DNA from: Acinetobacter sp. NIPH 298
GTDB lineage: Bacteria; Pseudomonadota; Gammaproteobacteria; Pseudomonadales; Moraxellaceae
Length of the DNA: 64,000 bases
Reading direction: 5' to 3'
Assembly: GCF_000369505.1 (NCBI RefSeq)
Contig: NZ_KB850053.1
Coordinates: 1-64,000 of the forward strand
This document shows, piece after piece, positions 1 through 9,659 of this stretch (within the stretch, counting starts at the first letter, position 1; each line of letters opens with the position of its first letter). The notes beneath the pieces were generated by a model. That model worked only from the letters and a program-made list of their open reading frames with translations, was not told the DNA's origin and did no database searches. A program made the position numbers and the translations under genes.

Positions 1-357
<357 letters not shown>

Positions 358-553
358 AAATCAGTAGTACCTTTAAAGGGTACCAATCTTGGCTCATCAA
401 TTTTCTGACAAATATTTCTCAAATAAACTTCGAGTAATTTCTACCATCTAATCAATGAAAATAATTTCGATCGATTAACCAGTAAAAATCCACACAAGTT
501 GTTCTTCTTCAATTCTTAATGATCTTCTCGATGATTCGTCACCATCAAGCTAG

Positions 554-588
554 GTCGGCTATATTACTCTCAATCTCTTAAAAGTCAA
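554..588 (-). promoter_or_regulatory. rRNA operon promoter
   Basis: On the minus strand a TTGACT -35 box (583-588) is followed by a 16-base spacer and a TAATAT -10 box (561-566), then a GC-containing discriminator (AGCCGACC) as is usual for stringently controlled rRNA promoters. The bases upstream of the -35 box (589-640) are AT-rich and could act as an UP element. Transcription would start near 554, giving a leader of about 195 bases before 16S. A boxA-like antitermination sequence may lie around 512-524, but the match is loose. Confidence 0.8.
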
Positions 589-874
589 CAGGCAATTTAG
601 ATATTTTTAAAACTTATTCTAAAACTTAAGATTCAAACCTTTCAATCCAAATCCTTGTTTCTCAACAAGTTTTTATCTGCATCACCGCCGATGGATGTGC
701 ATTCTACAGCATTTCCAATACCACACAACCCCTTTTTTTGATTTATTGTGACGAGTGGGTGTTTTTTGAACTGATGAGTTACTTTTAATGCCTTTTCTTT
801 GTAATTAAGAACTATTTTTAAACAATTAAGTCAAGTAGAATATGTTGATTGGTTCACACTTTTGGCTTTTTTGA

Positions 875-1387
875 TTGAAGATACGGTCTGTTTTAAAAAA
901 AACGCAATATGTATTGCTTGTAGTCTTATTTTCTACGAGCCAGTTTTCCTATGCCTCATCAAGTCATAACTTCTATGAGTTAGCTTTATCAATATTAAGT
1001 TATAGTAAATGGTCAAATACAACTCGCCCAACAATCTGCGTCATCGACAATTCTGAAGCAGCAGCTCAATTTCAAGTGAATATTCGACAGCTTGCATATG
1101 ATTATCAAGTGCAACCGATCAACGTGAGAGACTTTGTAAAAACAGATTGCCATGTCGTGTACTTTTCTACGACATCCCCACAACAGCAGCATAATTTAAT
1201 TCAATCACACCCTTCTCGCTCGTTGCTGTCATTAAGCACCAACAATCCAGCTTGTGAGGTTGGGAGTATTTTTTGTTTATATAATAAAAAAACGTTTTCA
1301 ACATTTAAGGTTAACTTGGATGCTTTGAGTGATTCCAAAGTTCATATTGATCCTCGAGTTTTACTCTTGGCAAAGAACACGGAGTAA
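875..1387 (+). CDS. yfiR: YfiR-family periplasmic repressor of the diguanylate cyclase YfiN
   Basis: A 170-residue secreted protein with a signal peptide of about 27 residues ending near SYA. YfiR-type proteins sit in the periplasm and hold the membrane diguanylate cyclase YfiN inactive. Four cysteines (C55, C92, C127, C134) fall in the pattern expected for the two disulfides of Pseudomonas YfiR, including the C-x6-C pair. It starts with TTG; no in-frame ATG lies near the N-terminus, so this start is needed to keep the signal peptide. The stop lies 5 bases before the next gene, and the order R-N-B matches the known yfi/tpb operons. Function is inferred from fold family and operon context. Confidence 0.85.
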   Translation: MKIRSVLKKTQYVLLVVLFSTSQFSYASSSHNFYELALSILSYSKWSNTTRPTICVIDNSEAAAQFQVNIRQLAYDYQVQPINVRDFVKTDCHVVYFSTTSPQQQHNLIQSHPSRSLLSLSTNNPACEVGSIFCLYNKKTFSTFKVNLDALSDSKVHIDPRVLLLAKNTE

Positions 1388-1392
1388 ACCGA

Positions 1393-2616
1393 GTGATTTC
1401 AAGTTTATACCAATCCACTTCTTTACATGCTTTATTCCGTAAATCCCAATTTACAATTTTTGCGATTACTTTTGTTATTTGCTCATTTACTTTTGCTACG
1501 ATTTCTATGTTTACCATGGAAACTTACGCAAAACAGAATTTACAACTATTAAGCCAAACGGTGCTTGAGCGGATTCAACCAGCTGTTGTCTTTAAAGATA
1601 AAGGGACGATTGACCAAATCTTAGCTGACTATACAACGGGACATGCAATTCGCAGTATTCATGTCTACGATCCTCAAAAACAATTACTCGCCGAAAGTCA
1701 TAAAACCATAGTGCACACGCCTTTTCTACAGAGTTTATTAGATAAATGGTTTTTACACGATCCAGTCCAACTCAACATTGTTCATCATAAAAAGCAAGTT
1801 GGTGAATTAGTGCTATATGGTAGTTCTGAAAATATTTTACATTTTCTAAAAACAATCATCATTGGTTTAGCAATTTCAATGCTTTTTATTGTGATTGCAT
1901 TGTTGTGGTCGATCAATCTGACCTATCGTCAAATTATGCAAGCGATTAAACCATTGACGCATATTGCTCAATTGGTGAGCGATCAAAAGGCTTATAATTT
2001 ACGTTTCCCGAACAATCCAATTAGAGAGTTTCAAAATTTAAATACGGTATTTAACGAACTCTTAGAGGAAATTCAAATTTGGCATACACATTTACAGAAG
2101 GAGAATCGCCAGCTTTCATTCCAAGCACATCATGATCAACTAACTGGTCTACCAAACCGCAATTATTTCTATCAAGAATTGTTCAATATTTTTGAAAACC
2201 CGCAATACCGTCATAACTCTGCACTGTTATTTTTAGACAATAACAAGTTTAAAATTATTAATGATCAATATGGCCATTTAGCAGGAGATGCAGTTTTAGC
2301 CGAAATGGCTTTACGCTTGCAACAATCTGTTCGCCAAGAAGATTTTATTGCTCGCTTAGGTGGTGATGAATTTGCAATCATTTTGCATGCCATCCACCAC
2401 GCTGACCATTTACAAGCCATTGCCGAAAATCTACTTGCAAGTTGCAAAGAACCATTAATTTTTAACGATCAAACGATTCATTTTGGCTTTAGTTTGGGAA
2501 TCGCCTTTTCTCAGTTTGCTGAGAATCCTGAAGATTTGGTGATGCAAGCCGATCAAGCCATGTATAAAGCTAAAAACTTAAACCCTCATTGGTTTCTTTA
2601 TAAACCAGAAATTTAG
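1393..2616 (+). CDS. yfiN: YfiN/TpbB-type membrane diguanylate cyclase
   Basis: A 407-residue inner-membrane enzyme predicted to make c-di-GMP from two GTP. Membrane helices lie at about 22-42 and 152-174 and enclose a periplasmic sensor of about 110 residues. A HAMP-like linker follows at about 175-230, then a GGDEF domain from about 245. The active-site signature is intact (GGDEF at 323-327), and the product-inhibition I-site R-x-x-D is present at 314-317. The usual DLD metal/substrate segment reads LDNN (281-284), so the first Asp is kept and the second is Asn. Start is GTG. In the family, YfiR represses it from the periplasm and YfiB relieves that repression. Confidence 0.9.
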   Translation: MISSLYQSTSLHALFRKSQFTIFAITFVICSFTFATISMFTMETYAKQNLQLLSQTVLERIQPAVVFKDKGTIDQILADYTTGHAIRSIHVYDPQKQLLAESHKTIVHTPFLQSLLDKWFLHDPVQLNIVHHKKQVGELVLYGSSENILHFLKTIIIGLAISMLFIVIALLWSINLTYRQIMQAIKPLTHIAQLVSDQKAYNLRFPNNPIREFQNLNTVFNELLEEIQIWHTHLQKENRQLSFQAHHDQLTGLPNRNYFYQELFNIFENPQYRHNSALLFLDNNKFKIINDQYGHLAGDAVLAEMALRLQQSVRQEDFIARLGGDEFAIILHAIHHADHLQAIAENLLASCKEPLIFNDQTIHFGFSLGIAFSQFAENPEDLVMQADQAMYKAKNLNPHWFLYKPEI

Positions 2617-2624
2617 GATATGTT

Positions 2625-3104
2625 ATGCGCACTCACACCCTTAAAATTTCATTTATTGCATTACTTTGCCTAACACTGGCTGGCTGTTTGAGTTTTGGGC
2701 CGTTAAAGTATCGTCAGGTCAAAATGTTAAAACAAGAAGGTTTCGTTTTAACAGACGAAGGTTGGAGCCTAGGTCTACCTGAACGTTTACTCTTTGATTT
2801 TAATAAAGCAGACATCAAATCTAATCATGAGAAAGAGATTGCTCGCCTTGCGAAGCAGTTAAATAAATACAATCTGCAAAAACTTAAAATTGTGGGTCAT
2901 ACCGATGATGTTGGTAATGCAGAATATAATCAGAAACTTTCTGAGGAACGTGCTCAAAGCGTTTCGATGATCTTTCTCAATCAAGGCTTCAAACAAAATA
3001 ATTTAACAGTGATTGGTCGTGGCTCAAGTCAGCCTTATTTACCAAATACCTCAGAGGAAAACCGTGCCAGCAATCGTCGAGTCGCTGTGATCATTATTCC
3101 TTAG
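2625..3104 (+). CDS. yfiB: YfiB-type OmpA-domain outer-membrane lipoprotein
   Basis: A 159-residue lipoprotein: signal peptide with lipobox LAGC and lipidated Cys21. An OmpA C-terminal peptidoglycan-binding domain runs from about residue 50 to the end, with the VGHTDDVG and SEERAQSV motifs. In the Yfi system the lipoprotein captures YfiR at the outer membrane/peptidoglycan and so frees YfiN. It lies 8 bases after yfiN and is the last gene of the operon, ahead of a hairpin terminator. A plain Pal/OmpA-like lipoprotein is the alternative, but the operon context makes YfiB much more likely. Confidence 0.88.
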   Translation: MRTHTLKISFIALLCLTLAGCLSFGPLKYRQVKMLKQEGFVLTDEGWSLGLPERLLFDFNKADIKSNHEKEIARLAKQLNKYNLQKLKIVGHTDDVGNAEYNQKLSEERAQSVSMIFLNQGFKQNNLTVIGRGSSQPYLPNTSEENRASNRRVAVIIIP

Positions 3105-3126
3105 TTCTATGATCAACTCCATTTCA

Positions 3127-3161
3127 AAAAAGCCAACTCAATTGCAGTTGGCTTTTTTTAT
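3127..3161. terminator. Bidirectional terminator between yfiB and the phosphoesterase gene
   Basis: An inverted repeat AGCCAACT...AGTTGGCT is flanked by A-runs on one side and T-runs on the other. It serves the converging yfi operon and the minus-strand phosphoesterase gene. Confidence 0.85.
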
Positions 3162-4172
3162 TTAAATCAATTCGATAATATCTATGGTTGGTGGAACCCT
3201 GAAACGGAATGGCACTCCGACCATTCCTGTGCCTACAGTCACAAAAACATCGGCATGTTCATGTGAGTAAAAACCTTTTTTATGCCCAAGGATAGATACT
3301 TTCTTCATAATATAACTAGTGATCCATGGCAACTCGATTTGCCCGCCATGAGTATGACCAGAAAGCATCAATGGCCGTATCGGCAACTCTGGGACCATAT
3401 CAACGGTATCTGGATTATGCGATAAAATTAACCATGGTTTGTCCTGAGGCAAATCTGGCATAAAGCGCATATTCGCCTTACCTGCCCACAAGTCGCCAAC
3501 ACCAATCAAACGAAACTCTTCAAAATCAACAATCTTACTTTCAATATCAATGACATTGTTTTGTGCCAATGCTTCACTTAACAGACTTTGAATCGGCGGG
3601 CCTGGATATTGTTCATCATGATTTCCAGGGACAGAGTAAACAGGCATTTTTAGCTTCTTCAGAACTTCAAGTTCTTGAACCAATCGATTTTCTGGCTCAT
3701 AAGTCCAATCACCAGCCACCACGACCAAGTCTGGCTGTGCTTTATTCAGTTTTTTGACAATACTTTTTAATTGCCGCTCATGACCTGAAAACAATCCCAC
3801 ATGCATATCAGCAACCAATGCAACCTTGATGGGTTGCGTGAACTCACGTTTTGGATTTAAACGAAATTGATGGTATTTGACATGAATTTGATGTGGCTCA
3901 ATAAAGCGAGCATAAACCAACAGACTACTGAGTATAAAAACGAAAGCAGCTTGATGTAAGTTGTAATATCCAGACCAACCCGCATAAAGACTAAAAAACC
4001 AAAGCGGCACCAGTAAATAGGAGAGATAGAAAGCAAGTAAATGTACAAAAGCTTTGAAAGGATGAATCGTTTCTGTACGTGCTTGATGGATCCACGCCTC
4101 AATAAATGCCCAAAGCGCTAGAATGGCAAAAATAAGATAAAAACCAATAATAATAGGATCTGAATTCGACAT
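3162..4172 (-). CDS. Membrane-anchored metallophosphoesterase (calcineurin-like)
   Basis: A 336-residue protein with about three N-terminal hydrophobic helices (residues 5-25, 42-64, 72-90) and a C-terminal metallophosphatase domain. The metal-binding motifs are all present in order: DMH (122-124), GDW (154-156), GNHD (183-186), SH (251-252) and GHTHG (272-276). This is the YkuE/YaeI-like class, some members of which cleave UDP-diacylglucosamine or act on phospholipid headgroups; the true substrate here is unknown. It is followed by the shared terminator and is divergent from the phospholipase D gene. Confidence 0.85.
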   Translation of the reverse strand: MSNSDPIIIGFYLIFAILALWAFIEAWIHQARTETIHPFKAFVHLLAFYLSYLLVPLWFFSLYAGWSGYYNLHQAAFVFILSSLLVYARFIEPHQIHVKYHQFRLNPKREFTQPIKVALVADMHVGLFSGHERQLKSIVKKLNKAQPDLVVVAGDWTYEPENRLVQELEVLKKLKMPVYSVPGNHDEQYPGPPIQSLLSEALAQNNVIDIESKIVDFEEFRLIGVGDLWAGKANMRFMPDLPQDKPWLILSHNPDTVDMVPELPIRPLMLSGHTHGGQIELPWITSYIMKKVSILGHKKGFYSHEHADVFVTVGTGMVGVPFRFRVPPTIDIIELI

Positions 4173-4275
4173 TAACGTCCTCTTTCACTTTACTTTAGGG
4201 ACATCCATCGCATCTTATATTTATCTTTTTCGATGAAATGGTATACTCAAGCCCAACATTTAATCAGTAACGATT

Positions 4276-5904
4276 ATGGCGCAATTTTCTCATTTTAATC
4301 GCAAACATACAAAGATAAGCACAAGCGCTTACAATAAAAACATGCTTGCGATTTATTGCACCATTGTACTTACTACTACAGGCTGTAGCACGCTACCTAA
4401 ACATACCATCCAACCAGCGCCACAAGCCACATTACAAATTGATAGCTCACAGAGCTCATTAGCCCAAATCATTCGCCCCCTTCAACAACAGCATCCTGAT
4501 CTCACAGGCTACCATGTTTTATTTGAACCATTAGAAGCCTTATCTGCACGTCTGAGTTTAATTGACAAAGCTGAGAAAAGTTTAGACCTACAATATTATA
4601 TTTGGGACAATGATAAAGTCGGTGCGCTCGCCTTACATGCATTGATTCGTGCCGCAGATCGCGGTGTCAAAATAAGACTATTAATTGATGACAATAATGC
4701 AAAAAAGACCGAAGGGATTTTCCTCGCTTTAGCGCAACATCCGAATATTGAAGTCAAATTATTTAATCCCTATCGTTTCCGCAAATACCGCGCTGTTGAT
4801 ATGGTCTTGGACTTAAAGCGTATCAATCGACGGATGCATAACAAAAGTTTTATTGCAGATCATCAGATTGCTCTGATCGGTGGGCGCAATATGACCAACC
4901 AATATTATAATGTCAGTGAAAATTATCAGTTCTCAGATGTTGATGTCATGTTATTTGGTACGGCGGTAAAAGATATTTCAGAATCTTTCGACGATTACTG
5001 GAAGCACGAATATGCCTATGATGTGAGAGAAGTTGTTAAGCAACGTTCACACCGCCTGAATTATGAAAGCTTAAAACATCAGCTTGATGAACATTACAAA
5101 CTGATCACAGTACAAAACTATTTAGACATCACCAATCACTCTCAAACCATTCATGCACTAATGAAGCAGGAGATTTCGCTTAATTGGGTCAAGGCAGAAG
5201 TCGTTAAAGACTCGCCTGACAAAATCAAGGCAAAAGCAAAAAAAGAAGAACATCTCAACTTCCAGTTACTCAATCATTTGGAACAGCCAGAAAAAAATAT
5301 TGATTTAATTTCTGCTTATTTTGTACCAGAAAAGAAAGGCACAAAAATACTCACCGACTTGGCTCAAGATGGTATAGAGGTTAGAGTGCTCACCAATTCA
5401 TTTAAAGCCAATGATGTTGCTGTGGTACATGCTTTTTATGGAAAATATCGTCAGGAATTACTTGAAAATGGGGTGCAACTTTATGAGTTCCTACCGGCCA
5501 TAGACAAAAGTGATTTGGATAAACGCACTGAAGAACTTGCTAAAAAAGCCAAAATCAGTATCAAAGGTTTAAGTCGTTCTAGTTTACATGCCAAGCTTAT
5601 GGCACTGGATGACAAACAAGTTTTTATTGGTTCTTTTAACTTTGACCCTCGTTCTGCCTATTTAAATACAGAAATTGGGGTGTTGTTGAATAGTCCTGCC
5701 CTAGCAAAAGAAGTGCATGCCACCATGGACCAAAACTTAACTAAATTTGCATATAAATTGGTCTTAGATGCTAACAACAAAATTACTTGGCATCGCCAAA
5801 CTCCACAAGGACCTAAAATTTACACCAAAGAGCCTAAAATGAAATGGTGGCAAAAAGCAGGAATGAAAATAGTTTCATGGCTACCAATCGAAGGTTTTAT
5901 GTAG
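4276..5904 (+). CDS. Phospholipase D-superfamily lipoprotein (cardiolipin synthase C-like)
   Basis: A 542-residue protein with two HKD catalytic motifs: H188-x-K190-(x4)-D195 followed by IGGRN, and H438-x-K440-(x4)-D445 followed by IGSFN. It therefore has a complete pseudo-dimeric PLD active site. The N-terminus has a hydrophobic stretch (residues 24-36) ending in LTTTGC, a plausible lipobox with Cys37. Architecture and length match the ClsC/YmdC group, which transfers phosphatidyl groups to make cardiolipin. The gene converges on a PlsC-like acyltransferase, with only one base between the stops, so two phospholipid genes sit together. Confidence 0.85.
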   Translation: MAQFSHFNRKHTKISTSAYNKNMLAIYCTIVLTTTGCSTLPKHTIQPAPQATLQIDSSQSSLAQIIRPLQQQHPDLTGYHVLFEPLEALSARLSLIDKAEKSLDLQYYIWDNDKVGALALHALIRAADRGVKIRLLIDDNNAKKTEGIFLALAQHPNIEVKLFNPYRFRKYRAVDMVLDLKRINRRMHNKSFIADHQIALIGGRNMTNQYYNVSENYQFSDVDVMLFGTAVKDISESFDDYWKHEYAYDVREVVKQRSHRLNYESLKHQLDEHYKLITVQNYLDITNHSQTIHALMKQEISLNWVKAEVVKDSPDKIKAKAKKEEHLNFQLLNHLEQPEKNIDLISAYFVPEKKGTKILTDLAQDGIEVRVLTNSFKANDVAVVHAFYGKYRQELLENGVQLYEFLPAIDKSDLDKRTEELAKKAKISIKGLSRSSLHAKLMALDDKQVFIGSFNFDPRSAYLNTEIGVLLNSPALAKEVHATMDQNLTKFAYKLVLDANNKITWHRQTPQGPKIYTKEPKMKWWQKAGMKIVSWLPIEGFM

Positions 5905-5905
5905 T

Positions 5906-6730
5906 TTATTGATCTTGCGGAAGTGTTGTGAGCACTTTCTGTTGCAATTGCTTTAAACCTTCACGCATCCGTAGATCCACTTCTTTTGTTAGCGTTTCTA
6001 CGGTATGTCCCTCTACAGGAATCGCGGGAAGCGTCAACAAATGTGCTGTCACTCTCGGCATTTCCAAAACACGTTGTACATGTTCCACAAAAGACATACT
6101 ACCAATAAATGGCGCAACTAAATCTAGTTCCCCGTGTTGATTTTCATAGCAAATCACACAGATTTGCACAGGTCGTTGTGCCTCTATTGCCGCCCCTAAT
6201 AATCGCCCATGTACTTTTTTGACGTTCCGACCATCGGTTGTGGTTGCTTCGGGGAAAAAGAGCACGGGAATGTCTTGTTTTAAAAACTCGGTAATCTGTT
6301 CTCGAATCCGCAGTGAATCACCCGAGCCACGCTTGATAAATAAAGTTCCGCCACCCTTGGCAATATTGCCCAGAATTGGCCATTTTTCCACTTCAGCTTT
6401 GGCCAAAAAGAAAACTCGAGCACCCGAACCCAGTACAGCAACATCTAACCATGAAATATGATTGCTCACCCATAACGCAGGTTCGCGCGGAATAACACCA
6501 TGCACGTGTACATCAATATTAAAGACTTCACACAAACGGCGGCAGAAATATTGTACATAGCGCGTATTTACGGGATTATTCGGATCTTTATATAAACCAT
6601 GGCGATAAATAAGATAAAAGCCTTCACCAATGGTTTCTAAGCCTGAAGCCAACTTTCTACTATATAAATTAAATTTTGAGAATAAACTTAATGGGGAGTT
6701 GTCTTTTTCTACTGTTGCATCTTGAGTCAT
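5906..6730 (-). CDS. 1-acylglycerol-3-phosphate acyltransferase-like protein (PlsC family)
   Basis: A 274-residue lysophospholipid acyltransferase. Motif I NHISWLD (catalytic H91, D96), the substrate-binding FIKRGSG at about 131-137 and motif III FFPEATTTDG (158-167) are all present. Enzymes of this family acylate lysophosphatidic acid or related lysolipids at the inner membrane. Bacteria often have several PlsC paralogues, so this need not be the essential housekeeping copy. Confidence 0.85.
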   Translation of the reverse strand: MTQDATVEKDNSPLSLFSKFNLYSRKLASGLETIGEGFYLIYRHGLYKDPNNPVNTRYVQYFCRRLCEVFNIDVHVHGVIPREPALWVSNHISWLDVAVLGSGARVFFLAKAEVEKWPILGNIAKGGGTLFIKRGSGDSLRIREQITEFLKQDIPVLFFPEATTTDGRNVKKVHGRLLGAAIEAQRPVQICVICYENQHGELDLVAPFIGSMSFVEHVQRVLEMPRVTAHLLTLPAIPVEGHTVETLTKEVDLRMREGLKQLQQKVLTTLPQDQ

Positions 6731-6929
6731 AAAATCATTAAAACCATAGAGTCAGTCAAAACTGAACATATATACATCGGATTGATCCAGTTATATCACG
6801 CCAATATCCACTTATAAAAGTTCGCTTGATAATAAAAACCGAATGTCAGCATAATTTTTTTCAATTTCAAATGATCGACCAGATCAATTATTTTAAGTTA
6901 ATCGAATTTATAGATTATCAGAGCATCAA

Positions 6930-7070
6930 ATGAATCAACCCATCAAAACAACTGAGCAACAAAACACAATACCTTATGGCTATGCTTTAAAAATGATTTT
7001 TGGTTGGTCTATCTTATATATGGGAAGTCTTATTGCTTTTATTGAACTTATCTATCGCAATACAATATAA
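6930..7070 (+). CDS. Small hypothetical membrane protein, 46 aa
   Basis: An ATG-to-TAA ORF of 46 codons. It has a polar N-terminus (about 17 residues rich in Q, T and N) and a single hydrophobic helix at about residues 22-42, followed by a short polar tail (YRNTI). The charge layout is that of a small single-pass membrane protein. The Shine-Dalgarno sequence is weak. It lies in the otherwise empty 414-base gap before hflX, on the same strand. I recognise no family; it could be a chance ORF, but codon choice and the clean TM helix argue for a gene. Confidence 0.5.
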   Translation: MNQPIKTTEQQNTIPYGYALKMIFGWSILYMGSLIAFIELIYRNTI

Positions 7071-7144
7071 ATCAACGAAGACTTTGCCCTTTGCTTTCAG
7101 TTTATCTTAGAATAGGACTTTAATGTCAAAGGTATGACAACAGC

Positions 7145-8488
7145 GTGGAATATTTAGAGCAACATCAAGGCGGTGAACGTGCAATTTTGGTAAGTGTATC
7201 TGTCCAATTGCTTGATGATCTTGATGGCGAAGAATTTCGATTACTCGCTCAATCCGCAGGTGCTGACATCCTAGAACACATTTCTGTACAACGAAATAGA
7301 CCCGATCCAAAATTCTTTATTGGTTCTGGCAAAGTCGATGAAATCGCAGAATTAGTCCAAAGCCTCGAAGCAGAATTAGTTATTTTTGACCATGCATTAT
7401 CCCCTGCTCAAGAACGCAATTTAGAACGCATCCTGAAATGCCGTGTCATTGACCGTACAGGCTTGATTTTGGATATCTTCGCATTACGTGCCCGTACCCA
7501 TGAAGGTAAATTACAAGTTGAACTAGCTCAACTCAAACATTTATCGACCCGTCTGATTCGTGGTTTTACTGGCAATCTAGAACAACAAAAAGGTGGTATC
7601 GGTCTACGTGGTCCAGGCGAATCACAATTGGAAACAGACCGTCGACTCATCCGAGTCCGTATTACGCAGCTCAAAGATAAACTGGTTAAAGTACAACAAA
7701 CCCGTTCACAAGGTCGTGCTGCACGTCAAAAAGCAGCAATCCCCACGATTTCTCTAGTGGGCTATACCAATGCAGGAAAATCAACTTTATTTAATATTTT
7801 AGCAAAAAGCGATGTCTATGCCGCAGACCAACTTTTCGCAACCCTAGATCCGACTTTACGTCGTCTCGATTGGGATGGCATCGGTGCTGTTGTGATCGCA
7901 GATACCGTTGGATTTGTCAGAAATTTACAACATGATTTAGTTGAATCATTTAAAGCAACATTAGAAGAAACATTAGAAGCAACCTTACTGTTACATGTGA
8001 TTGATAGTAGCAGCGCCAATATGTCTGAGCAGATCGAAGCTGTAGAATCTGTTCTGAAAGAAATTGGAGCAGACGCACCAATCTTGCATGTTTATAATAA
8101 AATTGACCTCAGCGGAGATACTGCAAAAATCCTCTATAAAGCGCCTGACCTTCCAGATCGTGTGTATTTGTCAGCTCATTCTGGTCAAGGATTAGCGTTA
8201 CTCAGCCAAGCCGTACAACAATGCTTAATGGGACAATTACAACAATTCGATTTAGTTCTTAAACCTGCTTATGGCAAACTACGTACTCAGTTATATAGCC
8301 TCAACGTTATTCAGTCTGAATATCATGATGATCATGGTGATTTGCATTTATCAATCCGTATTGCGCCACAAAAATTGGAGCAACTGATTAAACAAGCACA
8401 TTTGCCTTTAGACGAAATTTTAGGAAAGAAAGCATCCTTATTCCAGCGCACTTTGGAAGAGTTTGAGATACAGCATCCACCACTATAA
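7145..8488 (+). CDS. hflX: Ribosome-associated GTPase HflX
   Basis: A 447-residue protein. The HflX N-terminal domain includes FIGSGK (58-63) and the glycine-rich GGIGLRGPGESQLETDRR linker (150-167). The G domain follows with G1 GYTNAGKST (206-214), G3 DTVGF (253-257) and G4 NKID (318-321). HflX splits stalled or hibernating 70S ribosomes, notably under heat and antibiotic stress. Start is GTG at 7145. Hfq, a common neighbour elsewhere, is not in this window. Confidence 0.95.
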   Translation: MEYLEQHQGGERAILVSVSVQLLDDLDGEEFRLLAQSAGADILEHISVQRNRPDPKFFIGSGKVDEIAELVQSLEAELVIFDHALSPAQERNLERILKCRVIDRTGLILDIFALRARTHEGKLQVELAQLKHLSTRLIRGFTGNLEQQKGGIGLRGPGESQLETDRRLIRVRITQLKDKLVKVQQTRSQGRAARQKAAIPTISLVGYTNAGKSTLFNILAKSDVYAADQLFATLDPTLRRLDWDGIGAVVIADTVGFVRNLQHDLVESFKATLEETLEATLLLHVIDSSSANMSEQIEAVESVLKEIGADAPILHVYNKIDLSGDTAKILYKAPDLPDRVYLSAHSGQGLALLSQAVQQCLMGQLQQFDLVLKPAYGKLRTQLYSLNVIQSEYHDDHGDLHLSIRIAPQKLEQLIKQAHLPLDEILGKKASLFQRTLEEFEIQHPPL

Positions 8489-8531
8489 TTGCGATCAACC
8501 ATCATTCAGATAGACGAGAGTAAGAGATCAT

Positions 8532-8894
8532 ATGAAAGAGATTGACTGGACCGCTTGGTTTTACACGATTTTATTAATTATTGTATTTCGTGAGGGTGCT
8601 GTCGCAATCACCAAGGTCTTTCATCATCCAGAATTAGGAAATCTCGTCGGACTGATCGCTTTACTGGCAACGTTATTGATTTGGAGAAAATATAGAAAAA
8701 TTTCCAATCGTCTGATTGATACCAACAACAAGATCATGAAAGAAAGTGCCTTCGCATTCCTGCCTATTTGTGCGGGTTCATTGATTATGTTGGTTCATCT
8801 AGGTAAAGAAATTCCTGTATTTTTATTTATCTTAACCTTAAGTACGTTATTACCATTGTGGATTTACGCCAAAATGGCAAAACGCTGGTTATAG
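8532..8894 (+). CDS. CidA/LrgA-family membrane protein
   Basis: A 120-residue protein with about four hydrophobic helices and the family's mid-protein segment (residues 70-95, ESAFAFLPICAG). CidA/LrgA proteins are holin-like membrane proteins linked to murein hydrolase control, and some pairs carry small metabolites such as pyruvate. Its last codons are separated from the LrgB-like gene by 11 bases, so the two are surely co-transcribed. Which of the two paralogue groups (Cid or Lrg) it belongs to cannot be told from sequence alone. Confidence 0.75.
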   Translation: MKEIDWTAWFYTILLIIVFREGAVAITKVFHHPELGNLVGLIALLATLLIWRKYRKISNRLIDTNNKIMKESAFAFLPICAGSLIMLVHLGKEIPVFLFILTLSTLLPLWIYAKMAKRWL

Positions 8895-8905
8895 AGGTCC
8901 TATAT

Positions 8906-9574
8906 ATGTTTATGATTATTTACGGCTTCGTTATTACGCTTATCAGCTATCTCATCGCAAAACCACTCAATAAAAAAATTCCTCAGATTCCTTTAATTGT
9001 TTTCGCCATGTTTATTGTGATTGGATTATTGTTTATTTTAGGCGTGCCTTATCAACAATATATGAATAGCGTGAATAGCATCTTTAACCATCTACTTGGC
9101 TATGTCACCGTTGCCTTGGCAATTCCATTGGCAGCCATGCGCTATGATGATTTACCGATTAAATCCATGCTTGGAATTTTAGGCTTTGCAAGTATTAGTG
9201 CTGTAGCCTTACCAATGGGGCTTGCTTATTTACTACATATGTCTGAACCAACGATTATGGCGTTTGCAACACGCGCAGTGACTACTCCTATCGCACTAAA
9301 TATTGCAACCCTATTGCATGCTCCGTTGATGATGGTAACGCTGATCGTGATTTTATCAGGTGTTATTGGTGCAGCCTTCTCACCTTGGATCTTAAAACAC
9401 ATCAATGATGAACGTGCTTCTGGTTTAGCTTTAGGATTAGCAGCGCATGCCATCGGTACTGCTCAGGCATGGCAACGAGGTCCAGTAACTGGGCGATATG
9501 CAGCATTCGGGATGGCGGTTAATGGGGTGTTTACAGCCATTTGGTTACCAACCTTTATTTTATCTTTATCATAA
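8906..9574 (+). CDS. CidB/LrgB-family membrane protein
   Basis: A 222-residue, highly hydrophobic protein with about six helices. It has the LrgB hallmark segment with the TTPIALNIA stretch (about residues 129-137) and the C-terminal AAHAIGTAQA segment. An ATG at 8906 with GAGGTCC just upstream is preferred over the in-frame ATG at 8858, which would overlap the preceding gene by 37 bases. It forms an operon with the CidA/LrgA-like gene and probably a single membrane complex. Confidence 0.85.
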   Translation: MFMIIYGFVITLISYLIAKPLNKKIPQIPLIVFAMFIVIGLLFILGVPYQQYMNSVNSIFNHLLGYVTVALAIPLAAMRYDDLPIKSMLGILGFASISAVALPMGLAYLLHMSEPTIMAFATRAVTTPIALNIATLLHAPLMMVTLIVILSGVIGAAFSPWILKHINDERASGLALGLAAHAIGTAQAWQRGPVTGRYAAFGMAVNGVFTAIWLPTFILSLS

Positions 9575-9659
9575 TTTTTGTCACAAATCTCATATTAATA
9601 TTGAACTAGTTATTACAAATCACACATAATAGAACACTTGAACATTAAATGGATTTTTG

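Noticed and set aside
7107..7310. Minus-strand ORF across the start of hflX
   Set aside because: It overlaps the well-supported hflX frame on the other strand and shows no protein-like features; it is a shadow.
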